Positions 59,901 to 62,810 of a DNA stretch of 64,000 nt are shown piece by piece. This stretch comes from Gambelia wislizenii (lineage: Eukaryota; Chordata; Lepidosauria; Squamata; Crotaphytidae). Each line of letters opens with the position of its first letter. Positions within the stretch are counted from its first letter, which is position 1. The stretch spans positions 89,143,501-89,207,500 of the forward strand of contig JAUMIR010000001.1 in assembly GCA_030847615.1 (NCBI GenBank), written 5' to 3'. The position numbers and the translations under genes were made by a program. Under the pieces are notes generated by a model that did no database searches, had not been told where the DNA came from, and saw only the letters and a program-made list of their open reading frames with translations.

Positions 59901-60862
59901 GGAATAGATTTGGGAATTGTCACTTAATAGTTTGATTGAGTGAATCATTGCTGAGGCACCCAGGGCTGGAAGAAAGGATTAGCACATACCTCCTTAATGA
60001 CTGTGTTTACTAAGGGGCTTCCACACAATCCTCATATGGACTTCTTTGCCATAATATTTCTAAGATACATCCCAGATCATTGTGACCTCCAACTGACCTT
60101 TTTGGTTTGCCCAAGCCAAACTGACCCCAACAAGTGTCCAATATTTCCAATTATGAGATATCCTGGGGAAGAGGTAGTAGGACATACTTACTAACAGTTA
60201 TAGCCCCAAAGGTAACTGCCCACTTCTGGCTGTGGCACTCCATCATGTCATAAGAGTTACACCAGCACCATCAAACCTTCTTCACAAGGTTGATTACCTA
60301 TGGTGCAGCATGAACTCATTCCTAGCAGAGTGGGACAAAGGGCATGAAGAGGTCCTGAATAGCAAGGAGGTATTATGCACCCAACTGTAATTGGATATTC
60401 AGTGATATTCACCTCAAGAGTATTCCCTTATACCTGTGGTACTACTGTTTTCCCCTGCAGTAAGGAGAAGGGTCTTTGGCAAGTGGGGCACAGTGGGATG
60501 ATTCTACCTAATCAGTGGCAGAATGTGGCCCTAGCAGGGGCCAGATCACTACAGCTTTAGGGTGAGAGAAACCCTGCCCTGCTTAGATTACAGGCTGTCC
60601 TAGTGCCTACCTAACCCAGATATGTATAGTATGCCACTTTAGGTGCTGTGGTAGTACGGTACTCTTTCTCTATCATCAGCTAACACTAATCCTTAGAAGC
60701 AGCCTGTAGAAATAGTCATGAAATGATCAATATTGGTTGGATATGGCATTTTACGTACACAGTATTTGTCTTCCTTAATGTGAACTACCTCAGTCCAGTG
60801 GAAATGGAAAACTGGATTTCAGTGAGTTCAAAATTTTCTGGGACAAACTGAAGAAGTGGATT
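13439..60862 (+). CDS. CAPN9: Calpain-9 gene, coding exons 1-16 (3' end beyond window)
   Basis: Calcium-dependent cysteine protease of the classical calpain family. Calpain-9 is known mainly from the digestive tract, where it pairs with calpain-8 in gastric mucosa. The coding exons are 13439-13651, 25751-25820, 27031-27149, 27548-27681, 29453-29621, 31794-31877, 33797-33882, 43758-43835, 48075-48235, 50379-50536, 51672-51880, 53430-53466, 53715-53795, 57016-57073, 57580-57644 and 60794-60862. All introns are GT-AG and all phases join, giving 597 residues with no stop or frameshift. The protease core has Cys97 (GDCWLLA), His254 (KGHAYSV) and Asn278 (RIRNPWG). A C2-like domain covers roughly residues 330-490, an acidic linker roughly 507-533, then EF-hands. 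The residue numbering of the triad and the wording (for example [17 protein letters not shown]) fit calpain-9 better than the CAPN1, 2, 3 or 8 paralogues. Family length is about 690 residues, so about 90 are missing at the window edge. The gene looks functional. Confidence 0.96.
13889..14446. mobile_element. Non-autonomous TIR transposon, 558 bp, 3-bp TSD (copy C)
   Basis: Left end GGACTTTATAAGACA; right end the reverse complement of GGACTTTATCAGATG. The perfect ATA duplication is at 13886-13888 and 14447-14449. Its interior (CCAGCATTGCCGGTGTGTGA, ACCTTCCCCAGGTTACCTGG) recurs at 41112-41520. No coding capacity. Confidence 0.8.
14478..14558 (+). repeat. CR1 LINE 3' end fragment
   Basis: It ends in CTATGATTCTGTGATTC and further ATTCTATG-type 8-mers, the signature of CR1 3' termini. 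Very short. Confidence 0.65.
14566..14966 (-). repeat. 5S-rRNA-derived SINE split by a hAT MITE
   Basis: On the minus strand it begins near 14966 with CCATCTGATCTTGGAAGCTA and AGCAGGGT, the internal promoter region of 5S rRNA. It continues through GAGGAAGGAGCTGACAGAG and ends in the BovB-like tail TCATAAGTCGACAGGCAACT and GGAAGGCACATAC. This is the structure of the 5S-headed Sauria SINE. A 188-bp insertion at 14689-14876 interrupts it. Confidence 0.8.
14689..14876. mobile_element. hAT-type MITE, 188 bp, 8-bp TSD
   Basis: The termini CAGCCTTTCTCAACC and the reverse complement of CAGTGTTTCTCAACT are hAT-like. The perfect 8-bp duplication ACCTACAG is at 14681-14688 and 14877-14884. The body contains repeated AGGGAACCC motifs. 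Non-coding. Confidence 0.88.
15255..18600 (-). mobile_element. RTE (BovB-type) LINE, degenerate, interrupted
   Basis: Minus-strand frames show BovB-like segments in order. The APE endonuclease is at 17988-18365 ([33 protein letters not shown]). The reverse transcriptase is at 16388-16560 ([34 protein letters not shown]) and 15923-16120 ([18 protein letters not shown], where the catalytic motif reads YVDD). The C terminus is at 15437-15646 ([19 protein letters not shown]). Stops and frameshifts make it inactive. Its 3' end near 15260 shares the CAAGTCAACTTTGGCTTATG tail with Sauria SINEs, as expected for their partner LINE. Confidence 0.88.
17010..17478 (+). mobile_element. 5'-truncated LINE tail inserted in BovB, 12-bp TSD
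   Basis: This is the 3' end of the same LINE family as 35165-39190, here on the plus strand. It encodes [20 protein letters not shown] to [16 protein letters not shown], then a 3' UTR. ATTGATTATTAT is duplicated at 16998-17009 and 17479-17490. The part of the right copy nearest the element could overlap an ATT-type tail. Confidence 0.85.
18978..19190 (-). repeat. Sauria-type SINE
   Basis: TTGTTGTTGTCATGTGCCTT, CAAGTTGACTCCAACTTATG, TTGCCACTGTCTTCCTCTGA and the SINE head toward 19190, all on the minus strand. Confidence 0.85.
20228..20440. mobile_element. Palindromic MITE, same family as 27238-27465
   Basis: The left arm has CACAATTATTGTGCTATGATTC and the right arm has TGTAGAACTATCATTGTG. 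The centre has AAACTACAAATCCCAAGATTCC and GCAGCCATGGCAGTTA. Degenerate, no clear TSD. Confidence 0.6.
20525..20907 (+). mobile_element. CR1 LINE fragment with an internal deletion
   Basis: It starts in the RT domain ([10 protein letters not shown]) and jumps within a few bases to [20 protein letters not shown] near the C terminus. It continues through the 3' UTR to CTATGATTCTATGATTG. About 600 bp present in the copy at 21277 are missing. Confidence 0.85.
21277..22200 (-). mobile_element. CR1 LINE, 5'-truncated, RT domain still mostly open
   Basis: The minus strand encodes [20 protein letters not shown], the catalytic motif [47 protein letters not shown] and [20 protein letters not shown]. 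It then runs to a short 3' UTR ending at 21277. It lacks the endonuclease and the first half of RT, so it is dead on arrival. The long open frame suggests a fairly young insertion. Confidence 0.92.
22379..22502. repeat. Foldback sequence
   Basis: AATGCAGATTTGGACTTTGG and CCAAAGTAGTCCAAATCCCAT are inverted copies. The outer arms are GTAAAAACCC and GGGATTTTTAC. Probably a small MITE of unknown family. Confidence 0.55.
23606..24126. mobile_element. Non-autonomous TIR transposon, 521 bp, 3-bp TSD (copy G)
   Basis: Left end GGAGATTATCTGACA; right end the reverse complement of GGAGATTATCAGACG. The perfect CTA duplication is at 23603-23605 and 24127-24129. The ends are related to the GGACTTTATCAGATG group but form a distinct variant. 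Non-coding. Confidence 0.78.
24395..24570 (-). mobile_element. Penelope-like fragment with hammerhead core
   Basis: On the minus strand, near 24505-24465, CTGAAGA is followed by GTCAGC, a loop, GCAGGC and GAAAC then ATC. That is the CUGANGA - stem II - GAAA order of a minimal hammerhead. Flanking sequence (GGCCTCACAGCCCAGAAAAA on the minus strand) matches the copy at 28528. Confidence 0.6.
25751..25820 (+). CDS. CAPN9: CAPN9 coding exon 2 (residues 72-94)
   Basis: A 70-bp exon encoding [16 protein letters not shown] and DICQGEL. It is the conserved lead-in to the catalytic cysteine and ends one base into the Gly95 codon. Acceptor TTCTTCAAG, donor GTGAGT. Continuing the frame past the donor gives unrelated residues, which supports the exon end. 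Confidence 0.95.
25821..27030 (+). other. CAPN9 intron 2
   Basis: A 1.2-kb intron, GTGAGT...TTTCCAG. It contains a CR1 3' end at 26143-26215 on the minus strand (ATAGAATTTTAGAGTTGG, CCATCTAGCCCAACC) and a short (AAT)n near 26396. Nothing else is recognised. Confidence 0.85.
27031..27149 (+). CDS. CAPN9: CAPN9 coding exon 3 (residues 95-134, catalytic Cys97)
   Basis: A 119-bp exon that completes Gly95 and encodes [16 protein letters not shown] and on to [11 protein letters not shown]. Cys97 is the catalytic nucleophile of the calpain protease core. Acceptor TTTCCAG, donor GTAAAA. Phase 1 in, phase 0 out. Confidence 0.96.
27150..27547 (+). other. CAPN9 intron 3 with a MITE
   Basis: A 398-bp intron. 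More than half is the palindromic MITE at 27238-27465. Confidence 0.9.
27238..27465. mobile_element. Palindromic MITE
   Basis: Left arm CCCTTTCACACTACACAGTT and ATAGCACTATTATTC; right arm ACAGTTCTATAACTGCAC and TGTGTGAAAAGACCCT. The inner arms TGGGATCCTGGGATTTGTAG and AAAATCCCAGAATTCCAT also pair. Typical of an abundant squamate MITE; the TSD is not clear. Confidence 0.75.
27548..27681 (+). CDS. CAPN9: CAPN9 coding exon 4 (residues 135-178)
   Basis: A 134-bp exon encoding [18 protein letters not shown] through [13 protein letters not shown]. This is the strongly conserved calcium-site and substrate-cleft part of protease core subdomain 1. The last Lys codon is split 2+1 across the intron. 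Acceptor TTTCACAG, donor GTAAGC. Confidence 0.96.
27682..29452 (+). other. CAPN9 intron 4
   Basis: A 1.8-kb intron, GTAAGC...TTACTGCAG. It contains the Penelope-like foldback at 28528-28720. The rest is unassigned AT-rich sequence. Confidence 0.88.
28528..28720 (+). mobile_element. Penelope-like fragment, foldback with degenerate hammerhead
   Basis: Left arm CCAGGCTGTGAGGCTGTGTT, right arm AACATGGCCTCATAGCCCAG, approximately inverted. Between them GGAAGATGCCAGCCACAGAT and GCAGGCAAAACGTCAG reproduce the hammerhead module, but the conserved CUGANGA carries an extra base and GAAA has become AAAA. It ends in a poly-A run of about 17 and CCAGCTGTGAAAGCCTTC. Confidence 0.6.
29453..29621 (+). CDS. 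CAPN9: CAPN9 coding exon 5 (residues 179-235)
   Basis: A 169-bp exon encoding [20 protein letters not shown] to [13 protein letters not shown]. It covers the linker between protease subdomains 1 and 2, including the GGS and EDFTGG motifs shared by classical calpains. Acceptor TTACTGCAG, donor GTAAGT, ends in phase 0. Confidence 0.96.
29622..31793 (+). other. CAPN9 intron 5
   Basis: A 2.2-kb intron, GTAAGT...ATTTTAG. Only the SINE tail at 31165-31285 is recognised. Confidence 0.88.
31165..31285 (+). repeat. Sauria-type SINE, 3' part only
   Basis: CCTTGGGCAAGTCACACACT, then ATAAGTCAGAAATGACTTCA and a CAACAACAATAAC tail. The tRNA-like head is missing. Confidence 0.8.
31794..31877 (+). CDS. CAPN9: CAPN9 coding exon 6 (residues 236-263, catalytic His254)
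   Basis: An 84-bp in-phase exon encoding [14 protein letters not shown] then [14 protein letters not shown]. The His of KGHAYSV is residue 254, the second member of the calpain triad. Acceptor TATTTTAG, donor GTAAGT. Confidence 0.96.
32366..33480 (-). mobile_element. CR1 LINE fragment split by a solo LTR
   Basis: The 3' part is at 32366-32660 (AGTCCAACCTCCCTGCCACG, AGATGGCCACCCAACCTCTG) and the adjoining 5' part at 33308-33480 (CTAAACATACCCAGATCCCT, TTGTCAATCTCCTTCTTAAA). The two join smoothly when the LTR and one GGCTA are removed. The order matches the CR1 at 21277. Confidence 0.88.
32661..33307. mobile_element. Solo LTR, 647 bp, 5-bp TSD
   Basis: It begins TGTCCAG and ends CATTACA, with TGT...ACA termini. 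The perfect GGCTA duplication is at 32656-32660 and 33308-33312, inside a CR1. A TATATAAAG box lies near 32963. The likely coding orientation is minus (TGTAATGCCCCGTG start). A 5-bp TSD fits Gypsy or other LTR elements. No internal region or second LTR is present, so it arose by LTR-LTR recombination. Confidence 0.88.
33515..33625. mobile_element. Small foldback MITE
   Basis: CCAGATGTTGTTGCAGCTCCC and GCTACAGCTCAACAACATCTGG are near-inverted ends about 110 bp apart. Confidence 0.65.
33797..33882 (+). CDS. CAPN9: CAPN9 coding exon 7 (residues 264-291, catalytic Asn278)
   Basis: An 86-bp exon encoding [18 protein letters not shown] then [10 protein letters not shown]. Asn278 and the adjacent Trp of NPWG complete the catalytic triad environment. 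The donor is GTTAGT, weaker than the consensus. It is followed by a 9.9-kb intron. Confidence 0.95.
34075..34340 (-). mobile_element. Penelope-like fragment
   Basis: On the minus strand ATGCATCTGATGAAGTGGG precedes GAAACTTATACC, then CTTTAAGGTGTTATAAAACT and GACTAACATGGGTACTCC. This is the standard end module. CTGATGA and GAAA are intact, but the second half of hammerhead stem II is deleted. Confidence 0.65.
35165..39190 (-). mobile_element. APE-type non-LTR retrotransposon, nearly full length, inactive
   Basis: About 4 kb. Reading on the minus strand: a 5' region from 39190; an AP endonuclease around 37480-38162 ([32 protein letters not shown]); a linker; a reverse transcriptase at 36140-37013 ([75 protein letters not shown]); and a C terminus to 35216 ([29 protein letters not shown]). 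The tail is (ATT)n at 35160. Stops near 37015 and 37485 and a frameshift after FADDA kill it. The clade is uncertain; Vingi or another I-group LINE is my guess. Confidence 0.85.
39191..41110 (-). mobile_element. L2-like LINE, 5'-truncated and degenerate
   Basis: Minus-strand frames give RT segments at 40328-40924 ([74 protein letters not shown]). A middle segment is at 39956-40276 ([17 protein letters not shown]). The C-terminal [20 protein letters not shown] and [18 protein letters not shown] lies at 39501-39899. A 3' UTR rich in AAAACATAAAA follows. It is interrupted at 39494-39589. Confidence 0.85.
39494..39589 (+). mobile_element. 96-bp A-tailed retro-insert, 14-bp TSD
   Basis: AAAAAGATCTCTGG occurs at 39480-39493 and 39590-39603. 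Removing 96 bp and one copy restores the L2-like reading. The insert ends in AAAAATGTAAGAAA, A-rich next to the right duplication, which fits target-primed reverse transcription of a short RNA on the plus strand. I do not recognise the source. Confidence 0.75.
41112..41520. mobile_element. Fragment related to TIR copy C
   Basis: It shares GCCGGCATTGCTGGTGTGCG, ACTTTCGTCACTGCAGTGAG, CATCCAGGTAAG and ATGACCTTCCCCAGGTTACT with 14065-14220, in the same order. The left TIR is absent. A terminus of the related GGAGATTATCAGATG type is seen alone at 42492-42506. Confidence 0.65.
41862..42005. repeat. (CT)n and (CA)n microsatellites
   Basis: TCTCTC runs pass directly into CACACA runs at 41862-41908, and a second smaller pair lies at 41980-42003. 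Confidence 0.93.
43010..43242 (-). mobile_element. TIR transposon end (TACTGTATATAC type)
   Basis: On the minus strand from 43242: TACTGTATATACACATATATA, AGTCAACCTCACATAAAAGT, then GATAAGTTGAGGGTCATTCT. It looks related to the element at 55990-56898. The other end is not found. Confidence 0.5.
43758..43835 (+). CDS. CAPN9: CAPN9 coding exon 8 (residues 292-317)
   Basis: A 78-bp exon encoding [18 protein letters not shown] then ALDDGEFW. It forms the end of protease subdomain 2. The Trp codon is split (TG|G). Acceptor CTCTTTAAG, donor GTAAAT. It is short and isolated between large introns but fits both phase and family sequence. Confidence 0.94.
44466..44660 (-). repeat. MIR/L2-like SINE 3' end
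   Basis: TATTTATTTATTTTATTTAG tail, CCGCTCTTCAGCCACAAAGG, CAGAGCAGCTTACAAATTG and GTACTCATTTTACCGACC. It is the reverse-strand match of 6505-6792. Confidence 0.75.
46720..47645 (+). mobile_element. Two tandem copies of a Helitron-like element, one with a minisatellite
   Basis: Head module GTGTGCTGATTGGCC plus CTTAGGAAAC at 46759 and again at 47348. Tail module ending GGTATAGCTAG at 47312 and GGTACAGCTAG at 47645, each followed by T. Copy 1 holds a GT-rich minisatellite (46905-47260) with GTGCCTG and GGGGTG-type units of roughly 30 bp. CTAG ends before T suggest a Helitron, but no hairpin or helicase was verified. Confidence 0.4.
48075..48235 (+). CDS. CAPN9: CAPN9 coding exon 9 (residues 318-371)
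   Basis: A 161-bp exon encoding [20 protein letters not shown] then the start of the C2-like domain, [20 protein letters not shown] to CRNFI. The motif GSWVRG.TAGGCRN is a hallmark of the classical calpain C2-like domain. Acceptor TTGCACAG, donor GTATGC. Confidence 0.95.
48400..48855 (+). repeat. L2-like LINE 3' end
   Basis: GTGGCAGCTCCCCAGCTATGG and CCATAGGCAGGTGAAGACTT resemble the L2 C-terminal coding and 3' UTR. The end is AAGGTGGGCTATAAATATCA followed by (ATC)n. Confidence 0.65.
49945..50130 (+). repeat. Tandem duplication, two units of about 92 bp
   Basis: AAGGAAAGTCAGGCAGAG, CCCAGAAGCA, CCTCCAT and CAACTGCCATTGCCCTGG occur twice in the same order with about 90% identity by eye. Confidence 0.8.
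50140..50265 (+). repeat. CR1/L3-like LINE 3' UTR
   Basis: TTAGATTGTAAGCCTGAGGG followed by CAAGGAACTG and an (AAT)n tail is a common vertebrate LINE or SINE 3' end. Only the end is present. Confidence 0.5.
50379..50536 (+). CDS. CAPN9: CAPN9 coding exon 10 (residues 372-424)
   Basis: A 158-bp exon of the C2-like domain, from [18 protein letters not shown] to LTIGYAIYE. It includes [15 protein letters not shown], typical of calpain-9 and calpain-8. The donor is GTATCT. Confidence 0.95.
50537..51671 (+). other. CAPN9 intron 10
   Basis: A 1.1-kb intron, GTATCT...AATTTCAG. Nearly a third is the palindrome at 51063-51393. Nothing else is recognised. Confidence 0.9.
51063..51393. mobile_element. 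331-bp palindromic TIR element (copy E)
   Basis: The arms run from GGACTTTTTCAGACAGG to CCTGCCTGAAAAAGTCC and pair along almost the whole length, with a 5-base centre (AGTTG, 51226-51230) between ACTCACGGA and TCCGTGAGT. The measured midpoint of the termini equals the palindrome centre, 51228. The flanking triplets ATG and ATA are an imperfect duplication. The ends place it with copies A-C; the interior is shared with 61285-61477. Confidence 0.85.
51672..51880 (+). CDS. CAPN9: CAPN9 coding exon 11 (residues 425-493)
   Basis: A 209-bp exon, the largest after exon 1, from [19 protein letters not shown] to FSEKKALT. It completes the C2-like domain, with [16 protein letters not shown] and [17 protein letters not shown] conserved across classical calpains. 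The Lys codon is split 2+1. Donor GTAAGT. Confidence 0.96.
51881..53429 (+). other. CAPN9 intron 11
   Basis: A 1.5-kb intron, GTAAGT...TTTCATAG. It contains a CR1 fragment at 52400-52862. The rest (52870-53429) is unassigned. Confidence 0.88.
52400..52862 (+). mobile_element. CR1 LINE 3' fragment
   Basis: It encodes [27 protein letters not shown] and [10 protein letters not shown], then the 3' UTR with GGCTTGGACTGGATGGCCCT and a degenerate CTATAATGCTATGG end. Older and more diverged than 21277. Confidence 0.85.
53430..53466 (+). CDS. CAPN9: CAPN9 coding exon 12 (residues 494-506)
   Basis: A 37-bp microexon encoding [13 protein letters not shown] in the linker between the C2-like domain and the EF-hand domain. 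It is placed by family similarity (xxDGxVDIDLPE in calpain-9), phase and boundaries: acceptor TTTCATAG, donor GTAGGT. Confidence 0.9.
53715..53795 (+). CDS. CAPN9: CAPN9 coding exon 13 (residues 507-533)
   Basis: An 81-bp in-phase exon encoding [19 protein letters not shown] then LFKQISGE. It is an acidic, proline-containing linker running into the first helix of the penta-EF-hand domain. Acceptor TTTTAG, donor GTAACA. Confidence 0.92.
53866..54005 (+). repeat. tRNA-derived SINE
   Basis: ATAGCTCAGTGGCTAGTACAG (box A-like), GAGTTCGATACGGGGCATCT (box B-like) and GAAGACCTCTGTCTGAAATC, then GGAGAGCCAGTGCTGGTCAG. It matches a common squamate SINE. Confidence 0.7.
54650..54772. mobile_element. Small foldback MITE
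   Basis: CATCCAGATGTTCTGG at the left, and TGAGAATTGAAGTCCAAAC then GGTCAAATCTTTCC at the right. Same type as 33515, diverged. Confidence 0.5.
54805..55025 (+). repeat. 5S-headed SINE with a tRNA-SINE-like tail
   Basis: The head AATTAAGCATGGTTGAGTCT, GCTATTGCTTGGATGGAAAA and CTGCCAGGGAATATCAGGG follows the 5S rRNA pattern (AGCTAAGCAGGGT, GGTTAGTACTTGGATGGGAG, ACCGCCTGGGAATACC). The tail TGACAATAATGGGCTAGATG and GGCAGCTTCCTATGCTCC belongs to the squamate tRNA-SINE group. Confidence 0.7.
55990..56898. mobile_element. TIR DNA transposon, 909 bp, 26-28 bp inverted ends
   Basis: Left end CCGTATATTCTGGCGTATAA continuing GACGAC; right end its complement with one mismatch (CTGTATATTCTGG). TA flanks both sides (55988-55989, 56899-56900). 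The interior is GC-rich and built of hairpins: 56105-56233 folds on itself, and AAGGTGGAGGAAAGGGGC-type segments recur inverted. No transposase frame. The CGTATAAGAC motif also repeats inside the left end. A TA TSD suggests Tc/mariner; TTA/TAA flanks would also be compatible with Harbinger. Confidence 0.8.
57016..57073 (+). CDS. CAPN9: CAPN9 coding exon 14 (residues 534-552, EF-hand 1)
   Basis: A 58-bp exon encoding [19 protein letters not shown]. With the preceding SGE it forms the first EF-hand of the penta-EF-hand domain. Acceptor AACTGTAG, donor GTAAGT. Confidence 0.93.
57074..57579 (+). other. CAPN9 intron 14
   Basis: A 506-bp intron, GTAAGT...TTCTTGTAG. No repeat recognised. Confidence 0.9.
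57580..57644 (+). CDS. CAPN9: CAPN9 coding exon 15 (residues 553-574)
   Basis: A 65-bp exon encoding [20 protein letters not shown] then MD, the helix leading into EF-hand 2. It ends after the first Asp of the calcium loop. Acceptor TTCTTGTAG, donor GTATCC, a weak donor. Confidence 0.92.
57645..60793 (+). other. CAPN9 intron 15
   Basis: A 3.1-kb intron, GTATCC...CTACCTCAG. It contains (TG)n at 57804-57825 and the complete Tigger-like MITE at 58119-58347. Stretches 58350-60793 show no recognisable element or exon. Confidence 0.87.
58119..58347 (+). mobile_element. Tigger-like MITE, complete, 229 bp
   Basis: Left end CAGTTGGCCCTCCATATCC; right end GTACCAAGGG-type sequence ending CCCACTG. TA lies at 58117-58118 and 58348-58349. 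TIR and TA duplication are typical of pogo/Tigger elements. Non-coding interior with repeated TTCCAAAAA. Confidence 0.85.
60794..60862 (+). CDS. CAPN9: CAPN9 coding exon 16 (residues 575-597, EF-hand 2)
   Basis: A 69-bp in-phase exon encoding [19 protein letters not shown] then KKWI. Joined to Asp574 it makes the 12-residue loop [12 protein letters not shown], with acidic or oxygen ligands at positions 1, 3, 5, 9 and 12, so EF-hand 2 should bind calcium. Donor GTAAGT. No following exon was found before 64000. Confidence 0.94.
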
Positions 60863-61284
60863 GTAAGTACAGTATGTTCAATTTGTTTGTTTTTGTTTTT
60901 CATGGTAAAATTATGAGAATGGTTGTTAAAACTGTGAGAATAAAACTGACTGACTTATCTTCGTTTTTTCATTGGCTTTCTTGCGCACTTTTAGAAGCAG
61001 TTATAGAGCAGCTGGTTTTGAGGCCTAATGTTTTGATTAAATGAGAATGCTCTCAAAATATTATTTCTAGGAAATGTGCTTTGTTTTCTATAGTGCAAAG
61101 CATAATAGGTTACAGAAACCATCAACAATTTTTACCGCTGTTTTTTAAAGCATTTTTGTGATAATTAATATCAGAAATGTTCCTTAGGGTAAGGCCAAGT
61201 ACAATAAATCTTGAATATAATACATTACTGTTGGTACAAACTAGAAGAAATTGCTGATTTGTGATTAGGTGAAAACACTCTTGA

Positions 61285-61477
61285 ATGTTTAATCACGGAA
61301 GTTGCCCGTGATTAAAATATGGCTCTGCGGCTTCCGAAGCTTCACGGAAGTGACACTGATGGTTTTGGGAGAGGGATGGTGGCGTCCAAAAACGACCCCC
61401 TGCCACACAAGAGCGCTGTCCCTCTCCCGGGAGCTCCTCCCACGGTAGGCACGCTAAAACGCTGTCTGAAAATGTCC
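61285..61477. mobile_element. Half of a palindromic TIR element (copy F)
   Basis: The centre AATCACGG / CCGTGATT around 61302 and the right arm to 61477 (GTCTGAAAATGTCC) parallel the right half of copy E, including GAGAGGGATGGTGGCGTCC and GACCCCCTGCC. The left arm beyond the centre is almost entirely missing. Confidence 0.7.
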
Positions 61478-61525
61478 TAAGGCTCCATTCCTTATTTCTG
61501 ATTCTTATTTTCTGCACTCATTAAC

Positions 61526-61670
61526 AAAACAGGAGTTTCAAAGAGAAAGCCATGTTAATCTGTTTCAGTATAAAGAGGGAAGGAAAAGGTACGTAGTTTT
61601 GTGGCACTTTTAAGGCAATTTATTTCAGCATAAGCTTTTGTGGGCTACAGCCCAAATTGATTAATCTTAA
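61526..61670 (-). mobile_element. Penelope-like fragment
   Basis: Minus strand: GGGCTGTAGCCCACAAAAGC, TTATGCTGAAATAAATTGCC, TTAAAAGTGCCACAAAACT. The hammerhead-bearing end module, with CTGATGA already lost. Confidence 0.6.
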
Positions 61671-61764
61671 AGACACCAAGATGGCATTTCCCTCCCTTTT
61701 TAAAAATAGAATTTGAAATGGCCTATTAGAATGCACAGGCAAATGAAACCAAAATATAAAGGAA

Positions 61765-61958
61765 CATTAGAGCTGTTCAGCAGTGAACACATTTCCTTGG
61801 AGCGTGGTGGGGTCTCCTTCCTTGGAGGTCTTTAAACAGAGGCTGGATGGCCATCTGTCAGGGATGCTTTGATCGTGATTTCCTGTGTGGCAGGGGGTTG
61901 GACTGGATGGCCCTTGTGGTCTCTTCCAACTCCACAATTCTATGATTCTATGATTGAG
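61765..61958 (+). mobile_element. CR1 LINE 3' end
   Basis: GGAGCGTGGTGGGGTCTCC, AAACAGAGGCTGGATGGCC, GGGGGTTGGACTGGATGGCC and a CTATGATTCTATGATTG end. Nearly identical by eye to the 3' end of the 20525-20907 copy. Confidence 0.9.
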
Positions 61959-62225
61959 ATGCCTTCTTAGAATTCCTAAAACAATTAAGTTACCCACAAA
62001 CCCTACAGAGGGGTCATAAATGTCTTGGTAGATCAATGTTCTCTTTTTAAGAAAGGGGCAGTTAGCTTCACACAGGATGGGGATAACCTGGATCTCAAGG
62101 GAAGATACTTTTCTGTTGCTACTGGAGTTGACATTTTATTACCTATCATTTATTGCCCTTTGTCCCTGGTCCCTATAGGGCCAAGAAGGGGAGTGGTCTC
62201 TACCTGCATTGATATCCCTCTAGAC

Positions 62226-62607
62226 CTGTGGCTCTTAATCTTTTCTTTACCAGGGACCCCCTTTAAATATCTTCTGTTGCCACAAACCCCCAGGACTTAG
62301 CTCAAAATTTAAAACCATCATTGTCATCATCCCTGATAATAATAATACAATTACACCATCCAATAAACCTTCCCTCAGAGGCACTGGAAGGGGAAGAGAA
62401 GACTTTTTTCCTGCTTCTTCCTGCAAGGCTAGGATGGATTGAAGGGCAGTGCACAGGCCAAGCCAGTCAGCCTTTGCCTTGGTTCCTGTCATGTGGCCGC
62501 TCCACTGCAGGGAGGAGGTAGGCCAAGCAGCCTTCAAGCCTTCACAGACCCCTGTGAGGATGTTGAGGCCCCCTGAGTGTCCACAGGCCACAGTTTAAGA
62601 ACCACTG
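62226..62607. mobile_element. hAT-type MITE, 382 bp, 8-bp TSD
   Basis: Left end CTGTGGCTCTTAATC, right end the reverse complement of CAGTGGTTCTTAAAC. The perfect duplication CTCTAGAC is at 62218-62225 and 62608-62615. It contains GGGACCCCCTTTAAAT and, inverted at the other side, AGGCCCCCTGAG. Non-coding. Confidence 0.87.
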
Positions 62608-62699
62608 CTCTAGACCATCTTAACTGACGCAGAAGAACATCTAAGACAAAATGTAGGCCTGTGACACTAATATCGTCACTTTTCTTCTCCTGTATGATT

Positions 62700-62810
62700 T
62701 TTAATATCTTTGCCTAATGAAGATGCCAGTGAAGCTTCAAAAGCTTGCATGATGTTATTTTGTACATTTCGATTGGCCAAGAAAGGTATTGCTTTTTTGT
62801 GGATTGCTGA
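62700..62810 (+). mobile_element. Penelope-like fragment with degenerate hammerhead
   Basis: CTAATGAAGATGCCAGTGAA, GCTTCAAAAGCTTGCATGAT, TTATTTTGTACATTTCGATT and GGTATTGC follow the end module of another Penelope-like family. CTAATGA replaces CTGATGA and CAAAA replaces CGAAA. Confidence 0.6.

Noticed and set aside
60856..61044. Continuation of CAPN9 past exon 16 as one frame
   Set aside because: The calpain match stops exactly at the GTAAGT donor, and the downstream residues do not resemble EF-hand 3.
62025..62300. Candidate CAPN9 exon 17
   Set aside because: Residues do not match the expected calpain segment, and the right half lies in a hAT MITE.
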